DNA from: Streptomyces sp. ML-6 | GTDB lineage: Bacteria; Actinomycetota; Actinomycetes; Streptomycetales; Streptomycetaceae | NCBI RefSeq assembly: GCF_030116705.1 | Contig: NZ_JAOTIK010000002.1 | Location: forward strand, 930,001 to 994,000 | Length of the DNA stretch: 64,000 nt | Direction of reading: 5' to 3' | Shown here: one piece after another, positions 9,103 through 17,413 of the stretch | Layout: the number at the start of each line of letters is the position of its first letter | Position numbering within the stretch: position 1 is the stretch's first letter | Notes under the pieces: model-generated | Told to the model about the DNA's origin: nothing | The model's input: the letters and a program-made list of their open reading frames with translations, nothing else | Database searches by the model: none | Made by a program: the position numbers and the translations under genes

Positions 9103-9312
9103 GGCCGAAGATCATGCCAGCATCCGGCGGAGCGCACGGACAGGTCGAGCACGCGATAGAAGCGGGGCCAAGGATGCGGTAGAAAGGGGAACTTGACGAG
9201 CAGTCGGACCCACACACCGGGGTGAACGCTTCCTGCCGCCCGACCGGGCGCCGGGAGCAGCGGCCCCGCGGCCTACGCCCGGAGGAGGAACCCTCCCGGG
9301 GCGGGGCCGGAA

Positions 9313-9354
9313 CCTATTACGGCGTAATACCAGGACCTATTACGGCGTCATAGG
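9313..9354. promoter_or_regulatory. Paired operator-like boxes upstream of pheA
   Basis: Box 1 (9313-9331) contains TATTAC-GGC-GTAATA, a perfect dyad. Box 2 (9336-9354) has the same CCTATTACGGCGT start with an imperfect dyad (CCTAT...ATAGG). The copies start 23 bases apart, about two helical turns. This AT-rich pair lies in GC-rich sequence 200 bases before pheA. The rest of the gap 9103-9552 shows no gene. Confidence 0.55.
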
Positions 9355-9552
9355 GAACACGGCGTCGGCGAGGGGCGATCCGGGCGGAACCGGCCGGTGT
9401 CCCCTCGCGCGGACGACGGTGCCGACCGCCGTTCCCGCGTTCCCCGGTCACGGGAGACGCACCGATACTGCTACTGCCACTTGCAGCACATACGGCTCGC
9501 GGTGGACCTTCTTCCACCCGGCGAGACATTTCACAGCGGAAGGCCAAACACG

Positions 9553-10398
9553 GTGACGACCGTCGCATACCAAGGTGAGCCCGGGTCCAACTCGGCAACC
9601 GCTGCCCGCGTCCTGTACCCCGAGGGGCGCGAGCTGGCCTGCACGAGCTTCGAGCAGGCCCTGGACGCCGTGACGTTCGGCATGGCCGACGTGGCGGTGA
9701 TCCCGGTGGACAACTCCGCGGCCGGACGCGTCGCGGACGTGCACCAACTGCTGCCCGAATCGGGCCTGTTCGTCATCGCCGAGCACTTCCTCGCCATCCG
9801 CTTCGACCTCATGGGCGTTCCCGGTGCGACGCCCGAAGGCGTGGAGTACGTACGCAGCCATGTGCACGCCCTGGGGCAGTGCCGGAAGATCCTGCGCGAG
9901 GGCGGCTGGCGCACCCTCGTGAGCGACGACACGGCGGGGGCGGCCCGCGAGGTGGCGGAGCTGGGCGACCCGCGGCACGCGGCGCTCGCCCCGCCTGCCG
10001 CCGCGGAGATCTACGGTCTGGAGGTGCTGCGGTCGCAGGTCGAGGACGACCCGGAGAACACCACGCGGTTCGTTGTCCTCTCACGGGACTCCGTTCTCGC
10101 GCCGAACACCGGCGAACCGACGATGACCAGCCTCTTCTTCAGTGTGCGGAACATCCCCAGTGCCCTGTTCAAGGCGCTCGGCGGGTTCGCGAGCAGCGGG
10201 GTGAACCTCACCAAGATCGAGAGCTACCAGATGGGCGCCGGGCTGAACGCCAGCCGCTTCTACGTCGAGATCGAGGGACACCCCGACGAGTCCCACGTCG
10301 AACTCGCCCTGCACGAACTGCGTTTCTTCTCGTCGGAGGTGCGCATCCTCGGCGTGTACCCGGCCCACCCGCACCGCCGCAGGGAGCACATCGGCTGA
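9553..10398 (+). CDS. pheA: Prephenate dehydratase, alphaproteobacterial-like type
   Basis: 281 residues: a dehydratase domain at about 1-180 and an ACT domain at about 195-275. The dehydratase motif NTTRFVVLS, which holds the catalytic Thr-Arg-Phe, is near 175. The enzyme converts prephenate to phenylpyruvate for phenylalanine synthesis. Two features differ from the usual actinobacterial enzyme: the N terminus reads VAYQGEPGSNSATAA rather than GPxGTFTE, and the ACT motif is TKIESYQ in place of the ESRP motif that binds phenylalanine. Both resemble alphaproteobacterial PheA as I remember it. I chose the GTG at 9553, with GCGGAAGG 9 bases upstream. No other aromatic pathway gene is adjacent. 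Confidence 0.9.
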   Translation: MTTVAYQGEPGSNSATAARVLYPEGRELACTSFEQALDAVTFGMADVAVIPVDNSAAGRVADVHQLLPESGLFVIAEHFLAIRFDLMGVPGATPEGVEYVRSHVHALGQCRKILREGGWRTLVSDDTAGAAREVAELGDPRHAALAPPAAAEIYGLEVLRSQVEDDPENTTRFVVLSRDSVLAPNTGEPTMTSLFFSVRNIPSALFKALGGFASSGVNLTKIESYQMGAGLNASRFYVEIEGHPDESHVELALHELRFFSSEVRILGVYPAHPHRRREHIG

Positions 10399-10409
10399 GC
10401 GGCCGGGCA

Positions 10410-10515
10410 CCGGCGTACGGGAAGTTCCGCCGCCCGGGAAGTTCCGGCGTACAGGAAATCCCGGCGTACGGCGGAATTCCGGCGTAGGGAAATCCCGTCG
10501 TACGGGAAATCCTGT
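10410..10515. repeat. 17-18-bp tandem array, about six copies
   Basis: Degenerate units around GGCGTACGGGAAATTCC begin about ten bases after the pheA stop and fill most of the gap to the next gene. Confidence 0.8.
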
Positions 10516-10551
10516 TGCTTCCACCGGGCCGGGCTGCCTACGGTCCGGATC

Positions 10552-11475
10552 ATGCTGCCCCCGGTGGAAACGGACGAGGAATGGGACGCGATCGTCCCCG
10601 ACGAAACGGTGATGCGGCCCGGGGCGGAGGATCTCTGCGCGCGCCTCGGGCTGGCCGGTGAACCGCTGACCCGGTTCTCCGAAGGATCGCAGCCGGTCTA
10701 CGCGGTGGGCGACGAACACGTCCTCAAGCTGTTCCCCGGCGCTGCCGCACAGGACGGTGTCGCCGAGGGCCGCGTCCTGTCCCGTCTCCAGGGGCGGCTG
10801 CCCGTGGAGACCCCGAGGGTGCGCGAGGCCGGGGCGTACGAGAACGGCTGGCGGTACGTCCTGATGTCCCGGCTCCGCGGCGAGAACCTGGCCCACGCCT
10901 GGGACCGGGTGCCGCGGGCCGACCGCGAACGGCTCGTCGCCGAGATCGGCGAGGCCCTCGCCGTTCTGCACTCCCTCGACCCCGGCCCCCTCGCGGACGT
11001 CCTCGGCCCCGGGGACTGGGGTGCCTTCCTGGACCGCCGACGCGCGGAGACCGTGGAGCAGCAGCGCGGGCACGGACTGCCGGCCGAGTGGCTGGAGCAG
11101 ATCCCGGAGTTCCTCGCCTCGACCCCGCTGCCCCGCGACCCGCACCCTTCCCTGCTGCACACCGAGGTCATGCGGCAGCACTTCCTGGTCGATCCCGACG
11201 GATGGCGCCTGACCGGGCTCTTCGACTTCGAGCCGGCCATGATCGGGGACCGCGCGTACGACTTCGTCGGGGTCGGCGTGTTCGTCACCCGGGGCGACCC
11301 GGAACTGCTCGCCCGGCTCACCGGGGCGTACGGCCGCACCTTCGAACCGGACCAACTCCTCGCGTACACGCTGCTGCACGTGTACAGCAACCTTCCCTGG
11401 TACTTGCGGGAACTGGGGGTACCGGAGAAGCGGACGCTGTCCTCGCTCGCCGAGGAGTGGTTCGCCCCGGCGTGA
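10552..11475 (+). CDS. Aminoglycoside phosphotransferase (APH) family protein
   Basis: 307 residues with the APH kinase-like fold: HVLKLFP as the ATP-binding lysine strand near 60, YVLMSRLRGENLAHAW as hinge near 100-115, and the catalytic loop LLHTEVMRQHFLV near 203. The normal loop is HxDxxxxN with Asp as base; here the Asp is Glu and the Asn is His. The DFG-like Asp survives (GLFDFEPAMIGDRAYDF). The protein could still be active on a small hydroxyl substrate, or be degenerate. A resistance role is not shown. ATG at 10552, no clear operon partner. Confidence 0.82.
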   Translation: MLPPVETDEEWDAIVPDETVMRPGAEDLCARLGLAGEPLTRFSEGSQPVYAVGDEHVLKLFPGAAAQDGVAEGRVLSRLQGRLPVETPRVREAGAYENGWRYVLMSRLRGENLAHAWDRVPRADRERLVAEIGEALAVLHSLDPGPLADVLGPGDWGAFLDRRRAETVEQQRGHGLPAEWLEQIPEFLASTPLPRDPHPSLLHTEVMRQHFLVDPDGWRLTGLFDFEPAMIGDRAYDFVGVGVFVTRGDPELLARLTGAYGRTFEPDQLLAYTLLHVYSNLPWYLRELGVPEKRTLSSLAEEWFAPA

Positions 11476-11481
11476 CGCCGG

Positions 11482-11532
11482 CCGGCTCTCCCGACCGGCC
11501 AGCTCTCCCGACCGGCCGGCTCTCCCGGCCGG
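11482..11532. repeat. 17-bp tandem array, three copies, between convergent genes
   Basis: Three units of the form CCGGCTCTCCCGACCGG lie back to back. Each ends in CCGG inverted repeats, so the transcript can fold; the array may also serve as a bidirectional terminator. Confidence 0.75.
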
Positions 11533-11547
11533 CAGGGTGGGGAACTG

Positions 11548-11859
11548 CTACGGCTGCGGCAGCGACGGCTGCGCGGGCCGTGCCTCGTGCCCGGCGAGGA
11601 AGAGCCGCAACGAGCACTGGTCCTCGGCCTCGACGAACACCTGCTGCCCCCAGTGGGAGGTGAGGCGGTGCGCGACGTCGATCAGCCGGCGGCGCTCCTC
11701 GGGGGAGTAGGCGGGGAACCGGACCCAGCCCCGGTCGGCGATCGTGTTGCCGAGCTCGCTGAACAGCACCGCCCGCACACGCCGCTCCTCCTCGTCGGTG
11801 AGCGGCGTGGGACCGTCTTCCGCGGGCTGCCACCGGACGTTGTACAGGTCTCGAATCAC
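11548..11859 (-). CDS. Hypothetical protein, 103 residues
   Basis: I do not recognise the family. The protein is acidic and well ordered in composition (DLYNVRWQP, LTDEEERRVRAVLFSELGNT, FPAYSPEERRRLIDVAHRLTSHWG, FVEAEDQCSLRLFLAG), with no signal peptide or membrane segment. Codon use matches that of real genes. The start is a GTG at 11859 with only a weak upstream purine stretch, so the N terminus is uncertain. Confidence 0.6.
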   Translation of the reverse strand: MIRDLYNVRWQPAEDGPTPLTDEEERRVRAVLFSELGNTIADRGWVRFPAYSPEERRRLIDVAHRLTSHWGQQVFVEAEDQCSLRLFLAGHEARPAQPSLPQP

Positions 11860-12223
11860 TGCTCGCTCACAGGTTGTTCGGATTCATTCGGTTCGTTCGG
11901 TTCCGTTCCCGCAGAGGCTACTCGACGGGGCCGCACCGCCGACCGCCCCGGTCCCGCCGCCGCTCGTACGGGACGGCAGCCGGGGAGCGGCGTTGTCACA
12001 GCCATGCGGTAGAACGCTGCTGGCGGACACCGGCAGCGGTGGTCGTCACCATGACCGGCGCACGCCCCGAGGCACCGAGAACCCCGAGGCACCGAGAACC
12101 CCAGGGGCATCGAGAACCCCGACAGCACCGCTCCGGGCCCGTCCCCTCGGCCGCCCGGCCCGTACGCAGCCCCACCGAACAGGCCCCCGGGCCACTTGGA
12201 CAGCAGCAAGGGAGCGACCAGGA

Positions 12224-14524
12224 ATGACCGATCAGGACCCCATCACCACGGTCCACTCACCCGCGGGGTACCGCGTCATCACCGTCGAGGAGGCGGAGGA
12301 ACGCTTCCGGATCTCGGACGACATCGGCTACCCGTACGCCGGATTCGCCGACGAGCAGGAGATCCGGCTGTACGAGGGCGGCCTGCACGTCGCGGGGCAC
12401 CTCGAGCCGGAGGGCGACGAGGACTGGGTCCCGTACAACACCGTCGTGGACGGCGACCTCACCGTCGACGGCGACCTGGACTGGTGGGACAACAGCAGCG
12501 GCAACTTCCTCGTCGTGACGGGCGACCTGCGGGCCCGGAACGTGTTCCTGTCCGGCTGCCCGAACGTGCTGGTGCGCGGCAACCTGGAGGTGACGGGCGG
12601 TTTCTGCGGCTCGTACGGGGACGACGGCGGTATCCTCACGGTGCGCGGCGGCGTCCGCGCGGCGCTCGTCATCGGCATGCTGTACTTCGGCCTGGACCTT
12701 GCCGAGCAGCCGCAGGCCCTCCTCGTCGCCGACCCCTACCGCACCAACCGCCCGGTCGACTTCACCGACGACGAACTGGACCGCATCCTGCTGCCCGAGC
12801 TGCTGGGCGAGGACGGCGAGGCCGAGGCGCGGCTGATCGAGCGCGCCATGGCCGAGGGGCGGCAGATACTGCGCGCCGGGGTGCGTCCGAGCCACGTCAT
12901 CGCGCTGGAGGAGCTGGACCTCCTGCTGGACCGGGCCGACGAGGTCACCGAACTCGACCTCTCCGGACGCAAGCTCCGCGGCTTCCCAAAACAGCTGCTC
13001 GCCTTCCCCCGGCTGCGCGCCCTCTCCCTCGCGGACAACGCCGACCTCGGCGCCCTCGACGCCCGCATCGGCGAACTCACCGCCCTGGAAGAACTCGATG
13101 TGTCGGGAACGGGCCTGACCGGGCTGCCCGAATCGATCGGCGCCCTCCACCACCTCCGGGTGCTGGACATATCCGGCAACCGCTTCACGGAACTCCCCGA
13201 GTCCCTCGGCGGCCTCGACCGGCTGGAGGTCCTGCGTGCCGCGCACCTGACCTGCCGGCTCCCCGAATGGATCGACCGGCTGCGCTCACTGCGCGAGCTG
13301 GACCTGTCCCGGCTGAACCAGGGGCGCCACTACTGCGACACCCCGGTCGCGTTCCCCGAGGCCGTCACCCGCCTGACGGGACTGCGCTCCCTCGACCTGT
13401 CCAACACCTGGCTGGAGTCCGTCCCCGACACGCTGCTGGACATGGCCGCACTGGAGGAACTGAACCTCAACTCCTGCCCGTCCGCCCGGCTGACCCGCCT
13501 GCCCGAACTGGCCCGGCTGCCCCGTCTGCGCGTACTGCGCCTCAGCGGCCACACCCCGTGGACCGGACAGTCCCCGGCCTCCAGGGACCTGCTCACCGGC
13601 ATCTGGGACATCACCACCCTGGAACACCTGGAACTCGACCGCTGGGGCCGGGCGGCCTTCGAGGGGGAGAAGGTGCGCACCGCGTTCAGGTCCCTGCCCG
13701 ACGACGCCTTCGCCCGTACGCCGAACCTCCGCCACATCGACCTGGCGTTCAACGAGCTCACCACCCTTCCCGAAGCCTTCTTCGCCCTGCGCCACCTGGA
13801 GTCCGCGACGTTCCAGGGCGCCAAGTTCGACCGGCCGACGCTGGACCGGCTGCGCGAGACGTTCCCCCGCACCCGGCTCGACCTGAGGGACATCGGGGGC
13901 ACGGAGGTCGTCCACGACCCGAACTGGCAGGCCGTGCACGCCCTGGTCGGGGAAGGCTCCCGCAAGGCACCCAAGGAGGCGATCGCCGCCTACGAGGAAG
14001 CCATCGCGCTCTGCGTGCCGGGCGCCTGCTACTCCGACTACGACCAGCTCTACGCCCACTACGCCCTGGTCAACACTCTGGGCGAACTCGCCGACAACGC
14101 GTCGGACGCCGACCGCCCCGCCCTGGACGCCGAACTCGTCCGGTACGCCGAGCGGGCCATGGCCCTGCTGCCCGACACGATCTGGCACTTCACCGACGAG
14201 GGCGCCTTCCAGGAAGAGGTCAGGCGCCGCACGGGCAACGCCCTGGCCTGGCACCTGCTGCGCAACGGTGAACCGGAGCGTGCGCTGACCGCCGTGGAAC
14301 AGGCACTGGCCGAGGCCGAGGGCCCGTCGCACGACTTCATCCGCGACACCCAGGTCCGCGTCCTGCTCGCCCTCGGCCGCACCGACGACGCCTACCGGGT
14401 GGCCGACCAGGTCCTCACCCGCGAACCCGAGTTCGAGGATCTCACCGACCTCGCGAACCTGCCCGAGTTCCAGCGGTGGCGGCAGGCCCAGCGCATCGAC
14501 AGGGCGCTCGGAGGCGACCGATGA
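12224..14524 (+). CDS. Solenoid / leucine-rich repeat / TPR multidomain protein
   Basis: 766 residues, no signal peptide. Residues 45-160 form a beta-solenoid like polymer-forming proteins, with repeated TVDGDLTVDGDL, VVTGDLRARNVFLSG and LVRGNLEVTGGF strands. From about 230 to 530 there are around a dozen leucine-rich repeats of the bacterial type (LTALEELDVSGTGLTGLPES, LHHLRVLDISGNRFTELPES). The C-terminal 220 residues are helical with TPR-like units (APKEAIAAYEEAIAL, GEPERALTAVEQALAEAEG). All three parts are protein-binding scaffolds, and no catalytic motif is visible. The ATG at 12224 follows GGAGCGACCAGGA. A tiny 16-codon frame overlaps its stop (ATGA at 14521) but looks like debris. Confidence 0.85.
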   Translation: MTDQDPITTVHSPAGYRVITVEEAEERFRISDDIGYPYAGFADEQEIRLYEGGLHVAGHLEPEGDEDWVPYNTVVDGDLTVDGDLDWWDNSSGNFLVVTGDLRARNVFLSGCPNVLVRGNLEVTGGFCGSYGDDGGILTVRGGVRAALVIGMLYFGLDLAEQPQALLVADPYRTNRPVDFTDDELDRILLPELLGEDGEAEARLIERAMAEGRQILRAGVRPSHVIALEELDLLLDRADEVTELDLSGRKLRGFPKQLLAFPRLRALSLADNADLGALDARIGELTALEELDVSGTGLTGLPESIGALHHLRVLDISGNRFTELPESLGGLDRLEVLRAAHLTCRLPEWIDRLRSLRELDLSRLNQGRHYCDTPVAFPEAVTRLTGLRSLDLSNTWLESVPDTLLDMAALEELNLNSCPSARLTRLPELARLPRLRVLRLSGHTPWTGQSPASRDLLTGIWDITTLEHLELDRWGRAAFEGEKVRTAFRSLPDDAFARTPNLRHIDLAFNELTTLPEAFFALRHLESATFQGAKFDRPTLDRLRETFPRTRLDLRDIGGTEVVHDPNWQAVHALVGEGSRKAPKEAIAAYEEAIALCVPGACYSDYDQLYAHYALVNTLGELADNASDADRPALDAELVRYAERAMALLPDTIWHFTDEGAFQEEVRRRTGNALAWHLLRNGEPERALTAVEQALAEAEGPSHDFIRDTQVRVLLALGRTDDAYRVADQVLTREPEFEDLTDLANLPEFQRWRQAQRIDRALGGDR

Positions 14525-14643
14525 CCCCGGACCCCGCACACCGGGAGACGGGAGAAACCTCCACGAGGTGACCGCCCACGTCGTCAGCTTCCTGCGGTAA
14601 CCGCCACCGCTCGGCCGACCGCGATCCGCGGCGCGCACGAGGC

Positions 14644-15204
14644 TCAGACCCCCGTGGTGGAGCCGGGGCGCACGATCATCAGCACGACGACGACCGCCCA
14701 CAACAGGTTGAAGATGCCCGTGATCATGGCCAACCGCGCCGCCGCCGACCGCGTCGTCGCCACGGTCGCAGGGGCACCCCCGGCACCGGTCCCGGGGGCC
14801 GATCCGCCCCCGGCACCGGCCTCGCCCCCGGTCCCGGGGGCGAGGCCGGTGCTCGTTCCTGCGGGGTGGTCCAGCAGCCGCTGCTGTCCGGGCAGGATCC
14901 CCAACAGCAACAGGGCCGCCGCGGCGGCGGTCAGCACGATCGACGCCAGCAGCCAGGTGTCGGTCAGGACACCGAGCCGGGAGCCGGTGGCGACCCCGAA
15001 GACCGGAACGGCGACGCCGAGAACGGTGTACCCGCGACACACCCGGTGCAGGAGCGCCGCAGTACGGACGTTCTGCCCTTCCGGCCCGCCGTCCTCGGCG
15101 TCCGGTTCCCGGATGTAACGGGGGAACATCGAGGCCGCGACGGTGATCGGTCCGATCGCCAGGATCGCTGCCAGCACATGCACCGAGAGCAGGAGTTCGG
15201 TCAT
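14644..15204 (-). CDS. Small integral membrane protein (DUF2269-like)
   Basis: 186 residues with four hydrophobic segments: ELLLSVHVLAAILAIGPITV at the N terminus, then near 55-75, 80-105 and 160-185. The opening HVLAAILAIG resembles DUF2269 membrane proteins. A Gly/Ala/Pro-rich linker separates the third and fourth helices. ATG at 15204 with GGAAGGG 7 bases upstream. It is divergent from a PadR regulator across a 130-bp gap with a perfect palindrome, so it is a likely PadR target. Function unknown. Confidence 0.75.
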   Translation of the reverse strand: MTELLLSVHVLAAILAIGPITVAASMFPRYIREPDAEDGGPEGQNVRTAALLHRVCRGYTVLGVAVPVFGVATGSRLGVLTDTWLLASIVLTAAAAALLLLGILPGQQRLLDHPAGTSTGLAPGTGGEAGAGGGSAPGTGAGGAPATVATTRSAAARLAMITGIFNLLWAVVVVLMIVRPGSTTGV

Positions 15205-15255
15205 CGGAACCCTTCCGGATCGCCTGTCGACGGGTTGCCCACCCATGGGTTCCCC

Positions 15256-15301
15256 GCCAATGGATTGCTCGCCAATGGATTGACTGCCTACCTATAGGTA
15301 G
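15256..15301. promoter_or_regulatory. PadR-type palindromic operator with adjacent direct repeat
   Basis: CTACCTATAGGTAG (15288-15301) is a perfect 14-bp palindrome in the divergent gap. GGGTAGGC lies about 20 bases further on. A 15-bp unit containing GCCAATGGATTG is repeated just before it (from about 15258). PadR proteins bind such short dyads near their own promoters. Confidence 0.6.
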
Positions 15302-15336
15302 CACGCCCGGGCACGCTTTGGGTAGGCTGCCTGACC

Positions 15337-15678
15337 ATGAAGGCGAGTGCGGTACGCGGGCATCTGGACGGGCTTCTGCTGTCCGTGCTGGAATCCGGCC
15401 CGTTGCACGGTTACGCGGTCATCACCGCGGTCCAGGAGCGCAGCAACGGCGTGCTGGAGTTGCGCAAAGGCACCATCTACCCCGCCCTCAACAAGCTGGA
15501 GCGGTTCGGACTGCTGCGCAGTGTCTGGGAGTCCGAGGGTGAACGCCGTCGGCGCTGCTACGAACTCACCGACGCCGGGCGGCGCAGCCTGGCGGCGGAG
15601 CGGTCGGTGTGGAAGGAGTTCACGGCCGCCATCGGCGCCGTGCTGGAGCCGGCTCCGGGCCCCGGACACGCGACGTGA
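15337..15678 (+). CDS. PadR family transcriptional regulator
   Basis: 113 residues, the usual size of short (class II-like) PadR proteins. The winged helix is clear: LDGLLLSVLESGPLHGYAVI, then GTIYPALNKLERFGLL, then RRCYELTDAGRRSL, and a short dimerisation helix. PadR proteins repress genes for membrane proteins or pumps. Its stop overlaps the GTG of the next gene (GTGA), so the two are translationally coupled. The palindrome upstream suggests autoregulation. Confidence 0.93.
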   Translation: MKASAVRGHLDGLLLSVLESGPLHGYAVITAVQERSNGVLELRKGTIYPALNKLERFGLLRSVWESEGERRRRCYELTDAGRRSLAAERSVWKEFTAAIGAVLEPAPGPGHAT

Positions 15679-16355
15679 GGACGTCCGGCGGTGACGCCGA
15701 CCCCATCGAGGCCCATGTCGCGGAACTGGCCGCGGCGCTCCACGGTCCCGCCCAGGCCAAGTCCCGGATGGTGACGGAGTTCCGGGAAGGACTCCTCGAG
15801 GCCGCCTCGGACCTTTCGCACGGACCTGGATCCGACTGCGACGCCGCCCGCCGAGCGGTGTGCGAGTTCGGCACCGTGGCCGAGATCGCGCCGAGCTTCC
15901 AGCGTGAACTCACCATCGCCCAGGCCCGCCACACCGCCCGCACGGTCGCGCTGATCGCCCCTCTGCTGCTCCTGTGCTGGTACCTGGTGCGGGCGTGGGA
16001 CGACTTCACGGGGCACCGATTGCCCGACCCGGTTCCCCTGTTGGTCGCCCACCTGGGCGGCGTCGCGGTCTCGGCCTCGCTCCTGGCGGCGGCGGCCCTC
16101 GGCGTCACCGGCGTCCTGGCACGCCGGTTTCCCACCCCGCACCGGCTACCGCTCGTCGTCGCCTGGACCGCCACCACCACGGCGGTGACCCTGGGGGTCG
16201 GCGCCCTCACGCTCGCCTTCGCCTCGGTGCTCGCGACGAACTGGCCGTCGAGTCTGGTTGCGGGGGCGGTGACCATCGTCTTCCACGCCAAGGTCGCCGC
16301 CTCGGCGCGCGCCTGTCGCGAGTGCGCCCGGCTCTCCGTCGCCGTCCCCTGCTGA
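15675..16355 (+). CDS. Permease-prefix-domain membrane protein
   Basis: 226 residues from a GTG overlapping the padR stop. The soluble N terminus (EAHVAELAAALHGPAQAKSR, EFREGLLEAASDL, CEFGTVAEIAPSFQRELT) matches the permease-prefix domain that sits at the front of MacB-like permeases or in stand-alone PadR-coupled proteins. Four hydrophobic helices follow from about 85. There is no FtsX domain, so it is the short form. It probably works with the PadR gene as a regulatory membrane partner; the mechanism in this family is not known to me. Confidence 0.85.
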   Translation: MRTSGGDADPIEAHVAELAAALHGPAQAKSRMVTEFREGLLEAASDLSHGPGSDCDAARRAVCEFGTVAEIAPSFQRELTIAQARHTARTVALIAPLLLLCWYLVRAWDDFTGHRLPDPVPLLVAHLGGVAVSASLLAAAALGVTGVLARRFPTPHRLPLVVAWTATTTAVTLGVGALTLAFASVLATNWPSSLVAGAVTIVFHAKVAASARACRECARLSVAVPC

Positions 16356-16442
16356 GGTTCCGACCGCCGAGGTTCCGACTGCTGAGGCTCCAACCGCTGA
16401 GGCCCCGACAGGAACGCGGAATCGCAGGAACGCGGAATCGGA
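16351..16442. repeat. 15-bp x4 and 16-bp x2 tandem arrays across a stop codon
   Basis: Four 15-bp units of the form GCTGAGGTTCCGACC run from 16351 to 16410. The first unit includes the stop codon of the preceding gene. Two 16-bp units with GGAACGCGGAATCG follow. Confidence 0.85.
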
Positions 16443-16464
16443 GGGTGGCGGCCGGTCGGTTGCG

Positions 16465-16582
16465 GGTGCCGACGGGATTTGAACCCGTGGACGGTGGGGG
16501 GCAGGCCCGCCCTGATCCCCGTCAATCGGTGTGGGAGGGCCTCACCCACACCGATCGCAATAGGTCGCTCTGCCACAGCCCC
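16465..16582 (-). tRNA. Oversized tRNA-like element (type II-like, probably not a normal tRNA)
   Basis: Read on the minus strand, the 3' part has a canonical T arm (ACGGG-TTCAAAT-CCCGT) followed by CGGCACC. That pairs with GGGGCTG at the 5' end in six of seven positions. A D-arm-like segment (TGGCAGAGCGACCTATTGC) follows. The anticodon arm, however, is an 11-bp helix (ATCGGTGTGGG with its complement) with a 9-base loop that contains GAG. The variable region is about 36 bases and can fold by itself. At about 118 bases it is far longer than a serine or leucine tRNA. It may be a degenerate tRNA or an unusual RNA. CCA is not encoded. Confidence 0.45.
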
Positions 16583-16735
16583 GCAACCTGCGGGAACTGC
16601 GCAGTCCCGCTGCGGGGAGCGTAGAGGACCGGTCCGGCGGGGGCGAACCCTTTTACGGGGCACGCCCTTCGGGGCATCCCTCCCGAGGAGCGTCCCTCTT
16701 GCCGGGACCGGTCATCGGGGGCAGGGCCGGGCTCG

Positions 16736-17359
16736 TCACCCCTCGGTCGAAGCGCCGTCGCGCACGGCCCCGGTGGCCCCGCCCACCAGCATGGCCACCA
16801 GCCCGTCCACCTGCTCACGCGGATCGGGCGCGCCGGGCCAACCGGTCATCAGGAGATGGTGAACGGCTCCGACCAGCGCGAGCGCGACAGCGGCCGTGTC
16901 CGTGCCCTCCGCGATGCGGCCGAGGCGCTGTTCGGCGTCCAGGTAGCGCGCGATCGCTTCCTGGACGGCCGAGAACCCCGGTGCCCCGCCCTCCAGTTCC
17001 TGCCGTATCCGGAGGGCGGCGGCGGGCCGCGTCATGGCCAGGCCGGCGATCACGGGGCCGCCGGAGTCGAGCAGCGCGGTCGCGACGCCCGTGAGGTTCG
17101 CCGTCACCGTGTCCGAGCCCGCCAGGCCGGGAAGCTCCTCGGCCCGCCGCGCGGTGCGCGCGAACCTGTCCAGGCACAGCTCGGCGACGAACTCGTCCAG
17201 CCCGGCGAAACGGGCGTGCAGCATGCCTTTGGCGCATCCCGCCTCGGCGGTGATCGCCCTGCTGGTCAGGGCGCCCGGACCATCCCGTTCCAGTACGCGT
17301 TCCGCAGCGGCGAACAGCCGCTCCCTGACGTCGGGCATCGCCACTCCACGCGGTGACAT
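16736..17359 (-). CDS. TetR family regulator
   Basis: 207 residues. The helix-turn-helix is near 15-55 (RERLFAAAERVLERDGPGAL, ITAEAGCAKGMLHARFAGLDEF), with a divergent ligand-binding domain after it. ATG at 17359 follows GGGAGGGG; an ATG at 17338 with GTGGAG is an alternative. It is divergent from a methyltransferase gene, and the 131-bp gap holds a 37-bp near-perfect inverted repeat, so it very likely represses that gene and itself. The effector is unknown. Confidence 0.9.
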   Translation of the reverse strand: MSPRGVAMPDVRERLFAAAERVLERDGPGALTSRAITAEAGCAKGMLHARFAGLDEFVAELCLDRFARTARRAEELPGLAGSDTVTANLTGVATALLDSGGPVIAGLAMTRPAAALRIRQELEGGAPGFSAVQEAIARYLDAEQRLGRIAEGTDTAAVALALVGAVHHLLMTGWPGAPDPREQVDGLVAMLVGGATGAVRDGASTEG

Positions 17360-17413
17360 GAGCCCCTCCCGGTGCTGTCGCCGTCCGCCCCGGCCATATG
17401 GGGGATTGCCAGT

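Noticed and set aside
6227..10515. Tandem arrays at 6227 and 10410 as CRISPR
   Set aside because: Units are contiguous with no spacers and no cas genes are present.
12196..14271. 691-codon plus-strand frame overlapping the LRR gene
   Set aside because: Arg/Pro-rich shadow of the LRR gene in the next frame.
14521..14610. Tiny frames (16 and 10 codons) after the LRR gene
   Set aside because: Too short and without recognisable sequence; the first merely overlaps the LRR stop.
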